A stretch of DNA of 64,000 nt. Source: Halomonas getboli (lineage in GTDB: Bacteria; Pseudomonadota; Gammaproteobacteria; Pseudomonadales; Halomonadaceae). Positions 9,734 to 18,580 of the stretch are shown here, one piece after another. The notes beneath the pieces are model-generated. The model did not search any database, was not told the origin of the DNA, and worked only from the letters and a program-made list of their open reading frames with translations. Location: contig NZ_JALMEW010000004.1 of NCBI RefSeq assembly GCF_023094245.1, positions 310,001 through 374,000 on the forward strand, written 5' to 3'. The translations under genes and the position numbers were made by a program. Each line of letters begins with the position of its first letter. The stretch's first letter is position 1.

Positions 9734-10609
9734 TCACCCCAGACGCAGCGTCGGCTCGGCGAGCCCCGGCACCGCAAGATCGGCGACGAACAGGTCGCCG
9801 GCCCCGGGCTCGCGGGCCCGCTGCGCGGCGCTCATGCCCTCGCGAGCGGTGGTGATGTAGAGCGAGGCCAGCCCCGGGCCACCGAAGGCCGGGCAGGAAG
9901 GCTGGGAAGTGGGAAGGGAAATGGCGTCAATCTCGCGGCCCTCGCGGTCCAGGCGCACCACCTTGCCGGCGCCCCACAGCGCCAGCCACATGGCACCTGC
10001 CGCGTCGATCACCGCGCCGTCGGGATTGCCCTCACGCCGAGTGAAGTCCACCCAGGGCTCGGGTTCCCCGACCGGCCAGCCCTCGGCGTCCAGCGCCCAG
10101 CGATAGACGATGCCGCGCGCCGTGTCGGCGAAGTGGGCGACCTCGCCCCGGGGCGAGAAGCAGATCGCATTGGGAATGGTCAGCCCGCTTCGGAGCCGCG
10201 AAAGCTCGCCGCGATGCAGCCGGTAGAGGCTGCCCGCACCGTCCTCGGCGCCCCTGCCCATGCTCGACAGCCACAGGCTGCCGTGACGATCCACCCGCGC
10301 GTCGTTGCTGCGGGTGACGGGGTTGTCGGCCTCGAAGCCCATCAGCCGCTCGATGGCGCCGGAGGCGGGATCCAGGCGGCTCAGGCGATCCTCGCCTACC
10401 ACCAGCATCCCACCGTCGTCCAGCGGCGCGGCCAGCGAGGCCATGTGATCGAGGTCGAACACGCCGCTCTCGCCGCTTGCCACCTCGACCCAGTGCAGCC
10501 GCTGGCCGAGGATGTCGCACCACACCAGGCGGCCGGACGCGGCGTGCCACTGGGGCCCCTCGCCCAGTTCGCAGCCGCTGGCCGCCGCCACACGCACCAC
10601 ATCGTTCAT
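9734..10609 (-). CDS. SMP-30/gluconolaconase-type sugar lactonase
   Basis: A 291-residue six-bladed propeller protein of the SMP-30/regucalcin family, likely a cytoplasmic calcium- or zinc-dependent lactonase. Metal-ligand positions are recognisable: Glu in CELGEGPQWH near residue 17, Asn in IPNAICFSP, and Asp in GNPDGAVIDAAG. The start overlaps the dgoA stop by four bases (ATGA), so it is the last gene of the dgo operon. The likely substrate is galactonolactone, giving D-galactonate for DgoD. That is inferred from context; SMP-30 proteins act on several aldonolactones. Confidence 0.85.
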   Translation of the reverse strand: MNDVVRVAAASGCELGEGPQWHAASGRLVWCDILGQRLHWVEVASGESGVFDLDHMASLAAPLDDGGMLVVGEDRLSRLDPASGAIERLMGFEADNPVTRSNDARVDRHGSLWLSSMGRGAEDGAGSLYRLHRGELSRLRSGLTIPNAICFSPRGEVAHFADTARGIVYRWALDAEGWPVGEPEPWVDFTRREGNPDGAVIDAAGAMWLALWGAGKVVRLDREGREIDAISLPTSQPSCPAFGGPGLASLYITTAREGMSAAQRAREPGAGDLFVADLAVPGLAEPTLRLG

Positions 10610-11217
10610 ACTGCCGGACCCGCGGCCTGCCAGGCCTCGACCAGCTGGCGCGCCCGCTCGCCGACCTCGTCGGCGCCGAGGCCCGGCTTGTAGAGGGCGC
10701 TACCGAGGCCGGCGCCGTCGACCCCGGCAGCCCGCCACTGGGCGAAGTTGTCGACGCCGATGCCGCCCACGGCATAGAGCTCGGCGCCCGCCGGCAGCAC
10801 CGCGCGCACCGCCTTCATGCCCTCGAGGCCGACCTGCACCGCCGGGAACAGCTTGAGCGCCGTGGCGCCGGCGTCCAGGGCGTCGAAGGCCTCGGAGGGC
10901 GTGACGATGCCGGGATAGGACGCCATGCCCAGCCGGCGGGTCTCCTCGATCACCGCCGGGCGGCAGTTCGGCGACACGATCAGCCGGCCGCCGACTGAAT
11001 GCACGTCGCGCACCTGCTCGGGCGTCAGCACGGTGCCGGCGCCCACCGCGGCGCGATCGCCCAGCGCCTCGACCAGGCGCCGGATGCTCTCCAGCGGCTC
11101 GGGGGAGTTCAGCGGCACCTCGAGGCGGTCGAGGCCGGCGGCGAGCAGCGCCTCGCCGACGTCGACGGCCTCGTCGGGGGTGATGCCGCGCAGGATACCG
11201 ATCAGCGGAAGGGACAT
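10606..11217 (-). CDS. dgoA: 2-dehydro-3-deoxy-6-phosphogalactonate aldolase
   Basis: Cleaves KDPGal to pyruvate and glyceraldehyde 3-phosphate. It is a 203-residue class I aldolase related to Eda. Typical segments are LPLIGILRGITPDEA, RLEVPLNSPEPLESI (general acid Glu), GAGTVLTPEQV, and the Schiff-base lysine in TALKLFPAVQVG. The start is placed at 11217 (MSLPLIG): AGGAG lies nine bases upstream and E. coli DgoA begins at the equivalent point. The ATG at 11241 is less likely, since it lies inside the dgoK end without a ribosome-binding site. Confidence 0.95.
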   Translation of the reverse strand: MSLPLIGILRGITPDEAVDVGEALLAAGLDRLEVPLNSPEPLESIRRLVEALGDRAAVGAGTVLTPEQVRDVHSVGGRLIVSPNCRPAVIEETRRLGMASYPGIVTPSEAFDALDAGATALKLFPAVQVGLEGMKAVRAVLPAGAELYAVGGIGVDNFAQWRAAGVDGAGLGSALYKPGLGADEVGERARQLVEAWQAAGPAV

Positions 11218-11233
11218 GGGACGAGACTCCTGT

Positions 11234-12214
11234 TCAGTCATGGTCAGGGACAGCGGACGCGAGGGCGGTGTGGGCCAGGCCGAGGCCGGCCAGCACCGCG
11301 CGCCGGTTGGCGATGATCTCGCTCGAGTAGCCCAGCGCCGAGAGCGCCAGGGCGTAGCGGCGGCATAGCGCCTCGCCGCCGATCAGCCGCACGCTCTGGC
11401 CCGCGTCGAGATCACGGCAGGCACCGGCCAGCTCCAGGCCGATGGCGAGCCCGGAGAGCCTGGCCGCCAGCACGGCGCCGCGGGCCTCGCCGGCCGGCAG
11501 GGCGTCGTCGAGCAGGTCCATGGCGCGCAGCCCGAACAGCGTCCGGGTGAAGGCCTCCGGCGCGGCGGCCGCCTCGGCCACCGCGGCGCTGAAGGCCTCG
11601 CGGCAGGCCGCGTCCTCAAGATCGTCCTCGGAGAGCGAGTGGGCCAGCACGGAGCGTTCGGCCAGCAGGCGATAGAGCTCGCCGGTCAGGTAGGTGTGGA
11701 AGCCCTGCACGCGGCCGTCTTCGAGCGTCGCCCACTTGGCGTGGGTGCCGGGCAGGCAAACCAGGCCGGAGACGCCGGGCGCGAGGGCCGCGAGCCCCGC
11801 GAGCTGGGTCTCCTCGCCACGCATCACGTCGAAGCCGCCGGCGTCCGCACCCTGGCACAGGCCGGGCAGCAGGCGCACGTCGAGGCGAGCGTCCTCGACG
11901 GCCGGGCGCACCGCCCCCTCGGCCAGGGCGTCGAGCGCGGTGGGCACCGGCCGGTACGGCGCCTCGCGCCAGCCCTGACGGGCGCCGGCCATGCCGCAGA
12001 CCAGTACCGTGACGCGGCCCTGGGTGGGCAGCCAGTCGCCGATGACGGCCAGCAGGGCCGGCTCATAATCGGCCGGGGACAGGCCCAGCATGCCGCGGGC
12101 GGCCTCGGCCTCGGCCAGCACCTCGCCGCCCGCGCCCAGGGCCCAGGCGCGCAGGTTGCTGGAGCCCCAGTCGACGGCGACCCAGGCCAGCCGCGTGGAA
12201 ATCGCTTGCGTCAT
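11234..12214 (-). CDS. dgoK: 2-dehydro-3-deoxygalactonokinase
   Basis: Phosphorylates 2-keto-3-deoxygalactonate with ATP before DgoA cleavage. The protein has about 326 residues (the E. coli enzyme has 292). The N-terminus WVAVDWGSSNLRAW is the DgoK ATPase-fold signature, and GLVCLPGTHAKW and GFHTYLTGELY are conserved family segments. The start at 12214 has GAGG five bases upstream and lies 11 bases after the dgoD stop. Upstream extensions of the frame run into dgoD and lack support. Confidence 0.94.
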   Translation of the reverse strand: MTQAISTRLAWVAVDWGSSNLRAWALGAGGEVLAEAEAARGMLGLSPADYEPALLAVIGDWLPTQGRVTVLVCGMAGARQGWREAPYRPVPTALDALAEGAVRPAVEDARLDVRLLPGLCQGADAGGFDVMRGEETQLAGLAALAPGVSGLVCLPGTHAKWATLEDGRVQGFHTYLTGELYRLLAERSVLAHSLSEDDLEDAACREAFSAAVAEAAAAPEAFTRTLFGLRAMDLLDDALPAGEARGAVLAARLSGLAIGLELAGACRDLDAGQSVRLIGGEALCRRYALALSALGYSSEIIANRRAVLAGLGLAHTALASAVPDHD

Positions 12215-12225
12215 CTCGGCCTCGC

Positions 12226-13374
12226 TTACCATTCGGCGATGGAGCCGTCGTCGTGGGTCCACACCGGGTTGCGCCAGCGATGGCCCACCTTGGCGCGCTC
12301 CTCGACGAAGGCCTCGTCGATCTCCACGCCCAGCCCCGGCCCCTGGGGAATGGCGCAGAAGCCGTCCTCGATGCCGAGCGCCGACTTGTCGACCAGGTAG
12401 TCGAGCACGTCGTTGTCCTTGTTGTAGTGGATGCCCATGCTCTGTTCCTGGATGAAGGCGTTGTGGCTGACCGCATCCACGTGCAGCGAGGTGGCGAGCG
12501 TCAGCGGCCCCAGCGGGCAGTGCGGGGCCATGGCCACATCATGGGCGGAGGCCAGGGCGGCGATCTTCAGGCCCTCGCTGATGCCGCCACAGTGCGAGAG
12601 ATCGGGCTGGACGATGTCGATCATGCCGTCGGCCAGCAGGTCGCGGAACTCGAAGCGGGTATGCAGGCGCTCGCCGGTGGCCAGCGGATAGCCGAGCCCG
12701 CCGGCGATGTGCTTGAGGCAGGGCAGATGCTCGGGGGCCACCGGCTCCTCGACGAACATCGGGTGGAAGGGTTCCAGCTCGCGCAGCAGCGCCTTGGCCA
12801 TGGGCCGATGCACGCGGCCGTGGAAGTCGATGCCGATGCCGACGTCCGGACCCACCGCCTCGCGGGCCTCGGCGACCCGCGCCACGGCCTCGTCGACCTT
12901 GCGATGGCTGTCGACGATCTGCAGCTCCGGGGTGCCGTTCATCTTGAAGGCGGTGAAGCCCTGGTCGACCAGCGCCCTGGCGCCCTCGCCCACGTCGCTC
13001 GGCCGGTCACCGCCGGTCCAGGCATACATGCGCATCTTGTCCCTCACGGCGCCGCCCAGCAGCTGGTGCACGGGCACGCCCAGGTCGCGGCCCTTGAGGT
13101 CCCACAGCGCCTGGTCGATGCCGGCGATGGCGCTCATCAGGATCGGCCCGCCGCGGTAGAAGCCGGCGCGGTACAGGGTGTTCCACAGGTGCTCGATGCG
13201 GTGCGGGTCCTGGCCGATCAGGTAGTCGGACAGCTCGTGGACCGCAGCCTCGACGGTGGCGGCACGCCCCTCGATGACCGGCTCGCCCCAGCCGTAGACG
13301 CCCTCGTCGGTCTCGATCTTGAGAAACAGCCAGCGCGGCGGCACCTGCCAGGTCTTGAGTCGGGTGATCTTCAT
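12226..13374 (-). CDS. dgoD: D-galactonate dehydratase
   Basis: Enolase-superfamily (mandelate racemase subgroup) enzyme that dehydrates D-galactonate to 2-keto-3-deoxygalactonate, using Mg2+. The protein has 382 residues, the same length as E. coli DgoD. Metal ligands are visible in GIGIDFHGR (Asp and His), FVEEPVAPE and ATGERLHTR; the catalytic His lies in [10 protein letters not shown] and the Glu in AFIQEQSMG. The start [10 protein letters not shown] has AAAGGAG seven bases upstream. Second gene after dgoR. The long upstream frame extension is antisense-like and rejected. Confidence 0.97.
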   Translation of the reverse strand: MKITRLKTWQVPPRWLFLKIETDEGVYGWGEPVIEGRAATVEAAVHELSDYLIGQDPHRIEHLWNTLYRAGFYRGGPILMSAIAGIDQALWDLKGRDLGVPVHQLLGGAVRDKMRMYAWTGGDRPSDVGEGARALVDQGFTAFKMNGTPELQIVDSHRKVDEAVARVAEAREAVGPDVGIGIDFHGRVHRPMAKALLRELEPFHPMFVEEPVAPEHLPCLKHIAGGLGYPLATGERLHTRFEFRDLLADGMIDIVQPDLSHCGGISEGLKIAALASAHDVAMAPHCPLGPLTLATSLHVDAVSHNAFIQEQSMGIHYNKDNDVLDYLVDKSALGIEDGFCAIPQGPGLGVEIDEAFVEERAKVGHRWRNPVWTHDDGSIAEW

Positions 13375-13450
13375 GGAAAACTCCTTTCTGAAAGCATGAA
13401 CGGTCAAGCGGGAACGGCCGCCGCAGGGCGACCGCGGATAATCCGTCGAC

Positions 13451-14200
13451 TCAGTCGGCGCGGGCGCCGGTCTCGGTGTCGACGCCCAGGTCGCGGGCGG
13501 TGCGGCCCAGCACCTCGCGGGCGGCCCGAGCGGCGCGCGGCCCGTCGCCGCCCTTGATCGCCTCGAGCACCGCGCCGTGGCGCTCAAGGCTGTCGCCGAG
13601 GCCGTCGTCGCCGCGGGCGGGACGCTGGGAGTGCTGCACCAGGGCCAGGATCGACGGCCGCAGCAGGTGGCCCATCTGGCGCCAGATCAGGTTATGGCTG
13701 GCCTCGTAGATGGCCTCGTGGAAGGCCACGTCGTACTCCACGTGCTGACCGGCCTGCTCCGAGGCGTCGGCGGTCGCCGCCATGCCGCGAAAGGCCGCTT
13801 CGAGGCGGGCCAGGTCGTCGGGACCGGCGGCGCGGGCGGCCAGCTCCGCCACCACCGGCTCCGCGGAGTAGCGAAAGGCCAGCAGTTCGCGCACCAGCTG
13901 CGGCTGGGGATGCGCCAGGCCGACCAGCCAGTCGCTCATCTGCGGGTCGAGCAGATGCCAGTCGCCGACCTCGCGCACCCGGGTGCCGCGCCCGGCAGTG
14001 CGCTCGAGCAGGCCGGCGGCGGTCAGGCTGGCCAGGGCATTGCGCACCAGGTTGCGGCTGACGGCGCAGCGGGCGGCGATGTCCAGCTCCTTGGGGAAGA
14101 CGTCGCCGGGCTGCCAGTCGCCGCCCAGCAGCGCCCGGGCCAGTCGCCGCGCCAGCGCATCGGCATCGCCCTGATGCGGGCCCAGTGCCTCGAGACTCAT
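13451..14200 (-). CDS. dgoR: GntR/FadR-family regulator of galactonate catabolism
   Basis: A 249-residue repressor. Residues 10-75 form a GntR winged helix ([31 protein letters not shown]). Residues 95-230 form an all-helical FCD effector domain with likely metal ligands in [14 protein letters not shown] and [15 protein letters not shown]. It is the first gene of the dgo operon, 76 bases ahead of dgoD, so it is probably autoregulated with it. GGGGAGCG precedes the ATG. A 15-bp palindrome lies 35 bases upstream of the start. Confidence 0.92.
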   Translation of the reverse strand: MSLEALGPHQGDADALARRLARALLGGDWQPGDVFPKELDIAARCAVSRNLVRNALASLTAAGLLERTAGRGTRVREVGDWHLLDPQMSDWLVGLAHPQPQLVRELLAFRYSAEPVVAELAARAAGPDDLARLEAAFRGMAATADASEQAGQHVEYDVAFHEAIYEASHNLIWRQMGHLLRPSILALVQHSQRPARGDDGLGDSLERHGAVLEAIKGGDGPRAARAAREVLGRTARDLGVDTETGARAD

Positions 14201-14234
14201 CGATCGCTCCCCATGGCTGAGTGACGCCAGCGCA

Positions 14235-14249
14235 AAATGTCTGACATTT
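14235..14249. promoter_or_regulatory. Operator-like palindrome upstream of dgoR
   Basis: AAATGTC-T-GACATTT is a perfect 15-bp inverted repeat, 35 bases before dgoR. Its TGTC-N-GACA core is of the kind bound by FadR-subfamily GntR regulators, so it is a likely DgoR site controlling the whole operon. Confidence 0.65.
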
Positions 14250-14383
14250 ATCGCCAGAGTGTAAGCCCAACCATACCCCCGCGTCATGCGCCTTTGGTCC
14301 AATGGCTCCCGGTCGACGGACTTGCCATGCCCGCCACCAGCCACAACAATAGCCCCCTTCCGATTCCTTCCAGGAGACCGCCC

Positions 14384-15238
14384 ATGCGCTGGATCGCCGC
14401 TTCCGCCGCCGCCCTCGCCCTGTTCACTCAGGGTGCGGCCGCCGACACCTTCCGCTTCACCGCCATTCCCGACGAAGACCAGTCGCGGCTGGTCGAGCGC
14501 TTCTCCAAGGTCGCCGACTACCTCGAGGAGAAGCTGGACGTGGACGTGGAATACGTGCCGGTGAAGTCCTACGGCGCGGCGGTCACCGCCTTCCGCAACG
14601 ACCAGGTGCAGCTGGCCTGGTTCGGCGGCCTGTCCGGCGTGCAGGCGCGCCGTCTGGTGCCGGGCTCCCAGGCCATCGCCCAGGGCGCCGAGGACGCGGC
14701 GTTCAAGACCTACTTCATCGCCCATGAGTCGACGGGGCTGAATGCAGGGGACGAATTGCCCGACGCGGTCGAGGACATGAGCTTCACCTTCGGCTCGCGC
14801 ACCTCCACCTCCGGGCGCCTGATGCCTGACTACTATCTGCGTCAGCGCTTCGACGAGGCGCCGGATGAGGTTTTCTCACGGGTCGGCTTCTCCGGCGACC
14901 ACACCCGTACCATCTCGCTGGTCGAGGCCGGCACCTACCAGCTGGGCGCGGTCAACTACGCGGTGTGGGACGCCGCGGTGGAGGACGGCCGCGTCGACAC
15001 CGACAAGGTCAAGGTGATCTGGTCCACGCCGACCTATCCGGACTACCAGTGGACCATTCGCGGCGACGCCGACGAGCGCTTCGGCGACGGCTTCTCCGAC
15101 AAGGTGCGCGAGGCGCTGCTGGAAATGGACGAGCCCGAGCTGCTCGACAGCTTCCCGCGCTCGGCCTTCATCCCCGCCGATAACGCCATGTACGCGCCGA
15201 TCGAGGACGTGGCGGAAGCGCTCGGCCTGCTGCGCTGA
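14384..15238 (+). CDS. PhnD-like periplasmic oxyanion-binding protein
   Basis: Substrate-binding protein of an ABC importer. The protein has 284 residues, with a signal peptide at residues 1-21 (MRWIAASAAALALFTQGAAA) and processing likely before DTFRF. The mature protein has PhnD-family features: FTAIPDEDQSRLVERF, VPVKSYGAAVTAF, WFGGLSGVQARR, and TFGSRTSTSGRLMPDYYL, where the Ser/Thr run would hold the oxyanion. The start has CAGGAG upstream; longer ATG or TTG extensions are not supported. The substrate may be phosphonate, phosphite, phosphate or selenate; related proteins are sometimes annotated as selenate-binding. The sequence alone does not decide. It shares one base with the next gene. 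Confidence 0.85.
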   Translation: MRWIAASAAALALFTQGAAADTFRFTAIPDEDQSRLVERFSKVADYLEEKLDVDVEYVPVKSYGAAVTAFRNDQVQLAWFGGLSGVQARRLVPGSQAIAQGAEDAAFKTYFIAHESTGLNAGDELPDAVEDMSFTFGSRTSTSGRLMPDYYLRQRFDEAPDEVFSRVGFSGDHTRTISLVEAGTYQLGAVNYAVWDAAVEDGRVDTDKVKVIWSTPTYPDYQWTIRGDADERFGDGFSDKVREALLEMDEPELLDSFPRSAFIPADNAMYAPIEDVAEALGLLR

Positions 15239-15993
15239 TGAGCCAACCGAGCGAGACCCTGGTAACGCTCGACGGCGTCGACCTCGGCCATGGCGACCGG
15301 GTGGTGCTGCCGCAGGTATGCCTGCGGCTGGCCCGCGGCGAGCGCGTCGCCCTGCTCGGCCCCAGCGGCGCCGGCAAGTCCACCCTGCTGGCGGCGTTGC
15401 GCGCCCAGCTCGGCGGCGTGGTCGCCTGGTGTCCGCAGCATCACGGCCTGGTGCCGGGGCTCGCGGTCTATCACAACATCTACATGGGCCGGCTGGCCGA
15501 GCATTCGGCGCTGGCCAACCTGTGGAACCTGGTGCGACCGCTGCGCGGCCCCTGGGGCGAAGTGGCCGAGCTGTGCGAGCTGCTCGGCCTGGCCGAGCTG
15601 ATGCGACGCCCCGTGGGGCAGCTGTCCGGCGGACAGCGTCAGCGCACCGCCATCGCCCGCGCGCTCTACCAGGCGCGTGAGGTGTTCCTCGGCGACGAGC
15701 CGGTGGCCAGCGTCGACCCGCACCAGGCGCGGCGCCTGCTGGGGCTGATCGACGAGCGCCACACCACCAGCGTGATCGCCCTGCACCAGCGCGAGCTGGC
15801 GCTGACTCACTTCGACCGGGTATGGGGCGTGCGCGACGGCCGCATCGTCATCGACGCGCCGTCCGACACCCTGACCCTGGCCGATCTCGACGCCCTCTAT
15901 CCCGATGCCGAACCCCATGCGGCGAGCGACGCGGCGGCCGAGCCTGCGCTCCCCTCGCCGGAGACCCTGCCCTGCTCGCGGGGGCGCGCATGA
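15238..15993 (+). CDS. PhnC-like ABC transporter ATP-binding protein
   Basis: ATPase of the same importer, 251 residues. Walker A GPSGAGKST lies near residue 43, the signature is LSGGQRQRTAIARAL, and Walker B plus the following Glu is VFLGDEPVASVDP. The switch His follows in IALHQRELAL. Its start overlaps the binding-protein stop (TGATG) and its stop overlaps the permease start (ATGA). The C-terminal 25 residues are rich in Ala and Glu and probably disordered. Confidence 0.9.
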   Translation: MSQPSETLVTLDGVDLGHGDRVVLPQVCLRLARGERVALLGPSGAGKSTLLAALRAQLGGVVAWCPQHHGLVPGLAVYHNIYMGRLAEHSALANLWNLVRPLRGPWGEVAELCELLGLAELMRRPVGQLSGGQRQRTAIARALYQAREVFLGDEPVASVDPHQARRLLGLIDERHTTSVIALHQRELALTHFDRVWGVRDGRIVIDAPSDTLTLADLDALYPDAEPHAASDAAAEPALPSPETLPCSRGRA

Positions 15994-17501
15994 CCGCCAC
16001 CACCCTGCCGCGCCGGCCCGGCTGGCTGGCCGGCCGCGCCACCGGCCCGCGCCTGGCCCGCCACACCCTGACACTGATCGCCCTGGCGGTGCTGGTGCTG
16101 CCGCTGGCCGATCTGTCGGTGGTGACCCGCGACCCCTGGGCGACGCTCGGTCGGATGATCCAGGGCCTCGCCTGGCCGGATGTCACCGCCATCGAGTCGC
16201 CCTTCCACGCCCTGGGGCTGACGGTCTCGGTGGCGCTGTGGGGCACTCTGGCCGGGGTGGTCCTGGGTTTCCCGCTGGCGCTGCTGTTCGCCCGTTCGCG
16301 GCTGGTGCGCGCCGGCTGCGCCTTCGTGCGCGCCATCCACGAGCTGTTCTGGGCGCTGCTGTTCCTGCAGGTGTTCGGGCTCTCGGCACTGACCGCCCTG
16401 GCGGCGCTGGCGATTCCCTACGCCGGTATCTTCGCCAAGGTATTCGCCGAGATCCTCGAGCAGACCCCGCGCGCGCCGAGCGACGCCCTGCCACCCGGCG
16501 TCGGGCGGCTGTCGCGCTTCCTCTACGCCGAGCTGCCGCTGGCCTGGGCCCAGCTCGCCGCCTACACCCGCTACCGCTTCGAGTGCGGCCTGCGCGCCAG
16601 CGTGCTGCTGGGCTTCGTCGGCCTGCCGACGCTGGGCTTCCAGCTCGAGACCGCCTTCCGCGAGGCCCGCTATCCGGAGGCCGGCGCCCTGCTGTGGTGC
16701 TTCTACCTGCTGATCGCCACCCTGCCCTGGTGGAGCCACCGGCGGCTGGTGCCGCTGCTGCTGGTCGGCGGCGCCTTCCTGCTCGGCCCCTGGCCGGCGG
16801 TGGACGGCGGGCTGCTGTGGCGCTTCGTCAGCCAGGACCTGTGGCCTGCGCCGCTGCTCGCCGGCGACTGGGCGGGTCTGGCCGACTGGTTCGCCAGCGT
16901 GCCCGACCTCGGCCCGGCGATCGGCCACACCCTGCTGCTGGCGCTGCTCGGCACCGTCGGCGCGCTGCTGGTGGCGCTGGCGCTGTGGCCGCTGGCCAGC
17001 CGCCACTTCGGCCACCCGGCCAGCCGGCTGGCGGGCCGCGGGCTGCTGGTGTTCCTGCGCTCGACGCCGGAGCTGCTGCTGGCCTTCGTCTTCCTGCTGC
17101 TGCTCGGGCCCTCGATGCTGCCCGCCTGGCTGGCGCTGGCGCTGCACAACGGCGCCCTGATCGCCTTCCTCGCCGCCCGCCACGCCGACGCCCTGGAGCC
17201 CGGCATGCCGGGGCTGCCCGCCTCGGGCCGGCTGGCCTACGAGCTGCTGCCACGGGTCTATCCGAGCCTGCTGGCGCTGCTCTACTACCGCGCCGAGGTG
17301 ATCCTGCGCGAGACGGCGATCCTCGGCATGCTGGGCGTGTCCACCCTGGGCTACTACATCGACGAGAACTTCCAGTACCTGATGTTCGATACGGCGGCCT
17401 TCCTGCTGCTGGTCACCGCCGGGCTCAATATCGCCGTGGATGCCCTCTCGCGCCGCCTGCGGCCGCGCGAGGTGCCATTGGAAGACCCTTGCCTGCGCTG
17501 A
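15990..17501 (+). CDS. Double-length PhnE-like ABC permease
   Basis: A 503-residue inner-membrane protein with two permease halves. The first half (about 25-260) ends in an EAA-like loop, PLAWAQLAAYTRYRFECGLRASVLLGFVG. The second half (about 290-503) ends in LPRVYPSLLALLYYRAEVILRETAILGMLGV. Each half has five or six membrane segments, so one chain replaces the usual PhnE dimer or the PhnE1/PhnE2 pair. The start is the ATG in the ATGA overlap. A long hairpin follows after 23 bases. Confidence 0.88.
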   Translation: MTATTLPRRPGWLAGRATGPRLARHTLTLIALAVLVLPLADLSVVTRDPWATLGRMIQGLAWPDVTAIESPFHALGLTVSVALWGTLAGVVLGFPLALLFARSRLVRAGCAFVRAIHELFWALLFLQVFGLSALTALAALAIPYAGIFAKVFAEILEQTPRAPSDALPPGVGRLSRFLYAELPLAWAQLAAYTRYRFECGLRASVLLGFVGLPTLGFQLETAFREARYPEAGALLWCFYLLIATLPWWSHRRLVPLLLVGGAFLLGPWPAVDGGLLWRFVSQDLWPAPLLAGDWAGLADWFASVPDLGPAIGHTLLLALLGTVGALLVALALWPLASRHFGHPASRLAGRGLLVFLRSTPELLLAFVFLLLLGPSMLPAWLALALHNGALIAFLAARHADALEPGMPGLPASGRLAYELLPRVYPSLLALLYYRAEVILRETAILGMLGVSTLGYYIDENFQYLMFDTAAFLLLVTAGLNIAVDALSRRLRPREVPLEDPCLR

Positions 17502-17524
17502 TCCGTTCGCCACGCAGTCCCGCC

Positions 17525-17565
17525 AACGCAAAAGGCCGACGCATCATGCGTCGACCTTTTGCGTT
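17525..17565. terminator. Bidirectional terminator between the ABC operon and ridA
   Basis: A 20-bp stem with one non-Watson-Crick position (17525-17544 with 17546-17565) starts with AACGCAAAAGG and ends with CCTTTTGCGTT. T runs are available on both strands, and the flanking genes converge on it. Confidence 0.85.
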
Positions 17566-17598
17566 TCATCGCTCATGGACGCCGGGTCGAAGACCGGC

Positions 17599-17961
17599 TC
17601 AGGCGTCCTTCACCACCGCAGTGACGGTAATCTCGACCTTGAGCTCGTCCGCCGGCATAGGCGCACAGACGCAGGTCCGCGCCGGGGCATGGCCTTCCGG
17701 CACCCAGGCGTCCCACACGGCGTTCATGGCGGCGAAGTCCCCGCCGTCCTTGAGATAGATGGTGGCGGTCAGCAGGTGCTCGCGATCGGAGCCGATCTCG
17801 GCCAGCAGGCCGTCGACGCGGGCCAGCATGCTCTCGGTCTGCGCGGTGATATCGCCCTGGCGAGCCTCGGGGCCGGCCACCTGGCCGCACAGGTAGGCCA
17901 CGCCGCGGTGGATCACGGCCCGGCTCATGCGGGCCTTGGTGTCATGGCGCTGGATGGTCAT
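17599..17961 (-). CDS. RidA/YjgF/YER057c-family protein
   Basis: A 120-residue trimeric-barrel protein, probably an enamine/imine deaminase or a related detoxifying activity. The conserved Arg lies in [12 protein letters not shown] and the C-terminal Glu in [11 protein letters not shown]. The N-terminal [20 protein letters not shown] is the common start of the group with a [15 protein letters not shown] helix. It is a single gene sharing its terminator with the ABC operon. This sequence belongs to the broader RidA superfamily rather than to classical RidA, so the substrate is open. Confidence 0.88.
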   Translation of the reverse strand: MTIQRHDTKARMSRAVIHRGVAYLCGQVAGPEARQGDITAQTESMLARVDGLLAEIGSDREHLLTATIYLKDGGDFAAMNAVWDAWVPEGHAPARTCVCAPMPADELKVEITVTAVVKDA

Positions 17962-18247
17962 GGCATCGCTCCTGAAGTCGATAAAAAAGGCCCACGATCT
18001 TAACGCAGCACGCCGCCAAGCGGGGCGTCATGCCAACCAAAGTCTTCCGTATATAAAGTTATATAAACCAACTTTTCATCATATTGCAGAAATATCTACC
18101 ACTTGGCTGGCTGCTCATCTTTTCTTTCCCTTCTTTCGATGGTGTCACGCCCGATCGCGCTGTAAGCCTTTCCCCGATGGCACGACAAAGAGGGGCGCAT
18201 CGGTGCTTCGTCGCGAGGCGCATCCGACATCTCAGAGGAGAGACCCC
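17962..18247. promoter_or_regulatory. AT-rich promoter region between ridA and the bufferin operon
   Basis: This 286-base divergent gap is AT-rich at 18030-18130, including TATATAAAGTTATATAAA near 18050, unlike the surrounding coding DNA. It must hold the promoters of ridA and bufA. I could not place a convincing -35/-10 pair or a clear ECF-type promoter. AGAGGAG at 18234 is the bufA ribosome-binding site. Confidence 0.4.
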
Positions 18248-18529
18248 ATGAAGCGTTCCACCATGCTGGCCGCCGTGTTCACCACCGCCATCGCCCAGGC
18301 GGGTGCCATGAGCGCCGCCCAGGCCCAGGACGGAGAGGCCATGGAGAAGTGCTACGGCGTGGCCCTCGCCGGCCAGAACGACTGCAAGGCGGGCCCGGGC
18401 ACCACATGCGCCGGCACCTCCACCGTGGACTACCAGGGCAACGCCTGGACGCTGGTGCCGGAGGGCACCTGCACCAGTATCGAGACGCCCCACGGCATGG
18501 GCAGCCTGAGCGAGATCGAGCGTCCCTGA
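18248..18529 (+). CDS. bufA: Bufferin precursor (DUF2282), periplasmic copper-binding peptide
   Basis: A 93-residue secreted peptide. The signal peptide ends near Ala26 (SAAQA before QDGEAM). The mature part has four Cys at residues 35, 46, 54 and 75 in the order KCYGVAL, NDCKAG, GTTCAG and EGTC, the DUF2282/bufferin-1 pattern. In the family, the partner MNIO enzyme oxidises Cys residues so that the peptide binds copper. It is followed by bufB, bufC and bufD in one operon, which is the diagnostic context. The ATG has AGAGGAG upstream. Confidence 0.9.
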   Translation: MKRSTMLAAVFTTAIAQAGAMSAAQAQDGEAMEKCYGVALAGQNDCKAGPGTTCAGTSTVDYQGNAWTLVPEGTCTSIETPHGMGSLSEIERP

Positions 18530-18580
18530 TGGCCATGCCGGCCCGCCATGCGGCGGGCCGGCGCTGACGAGGAGATCGCC

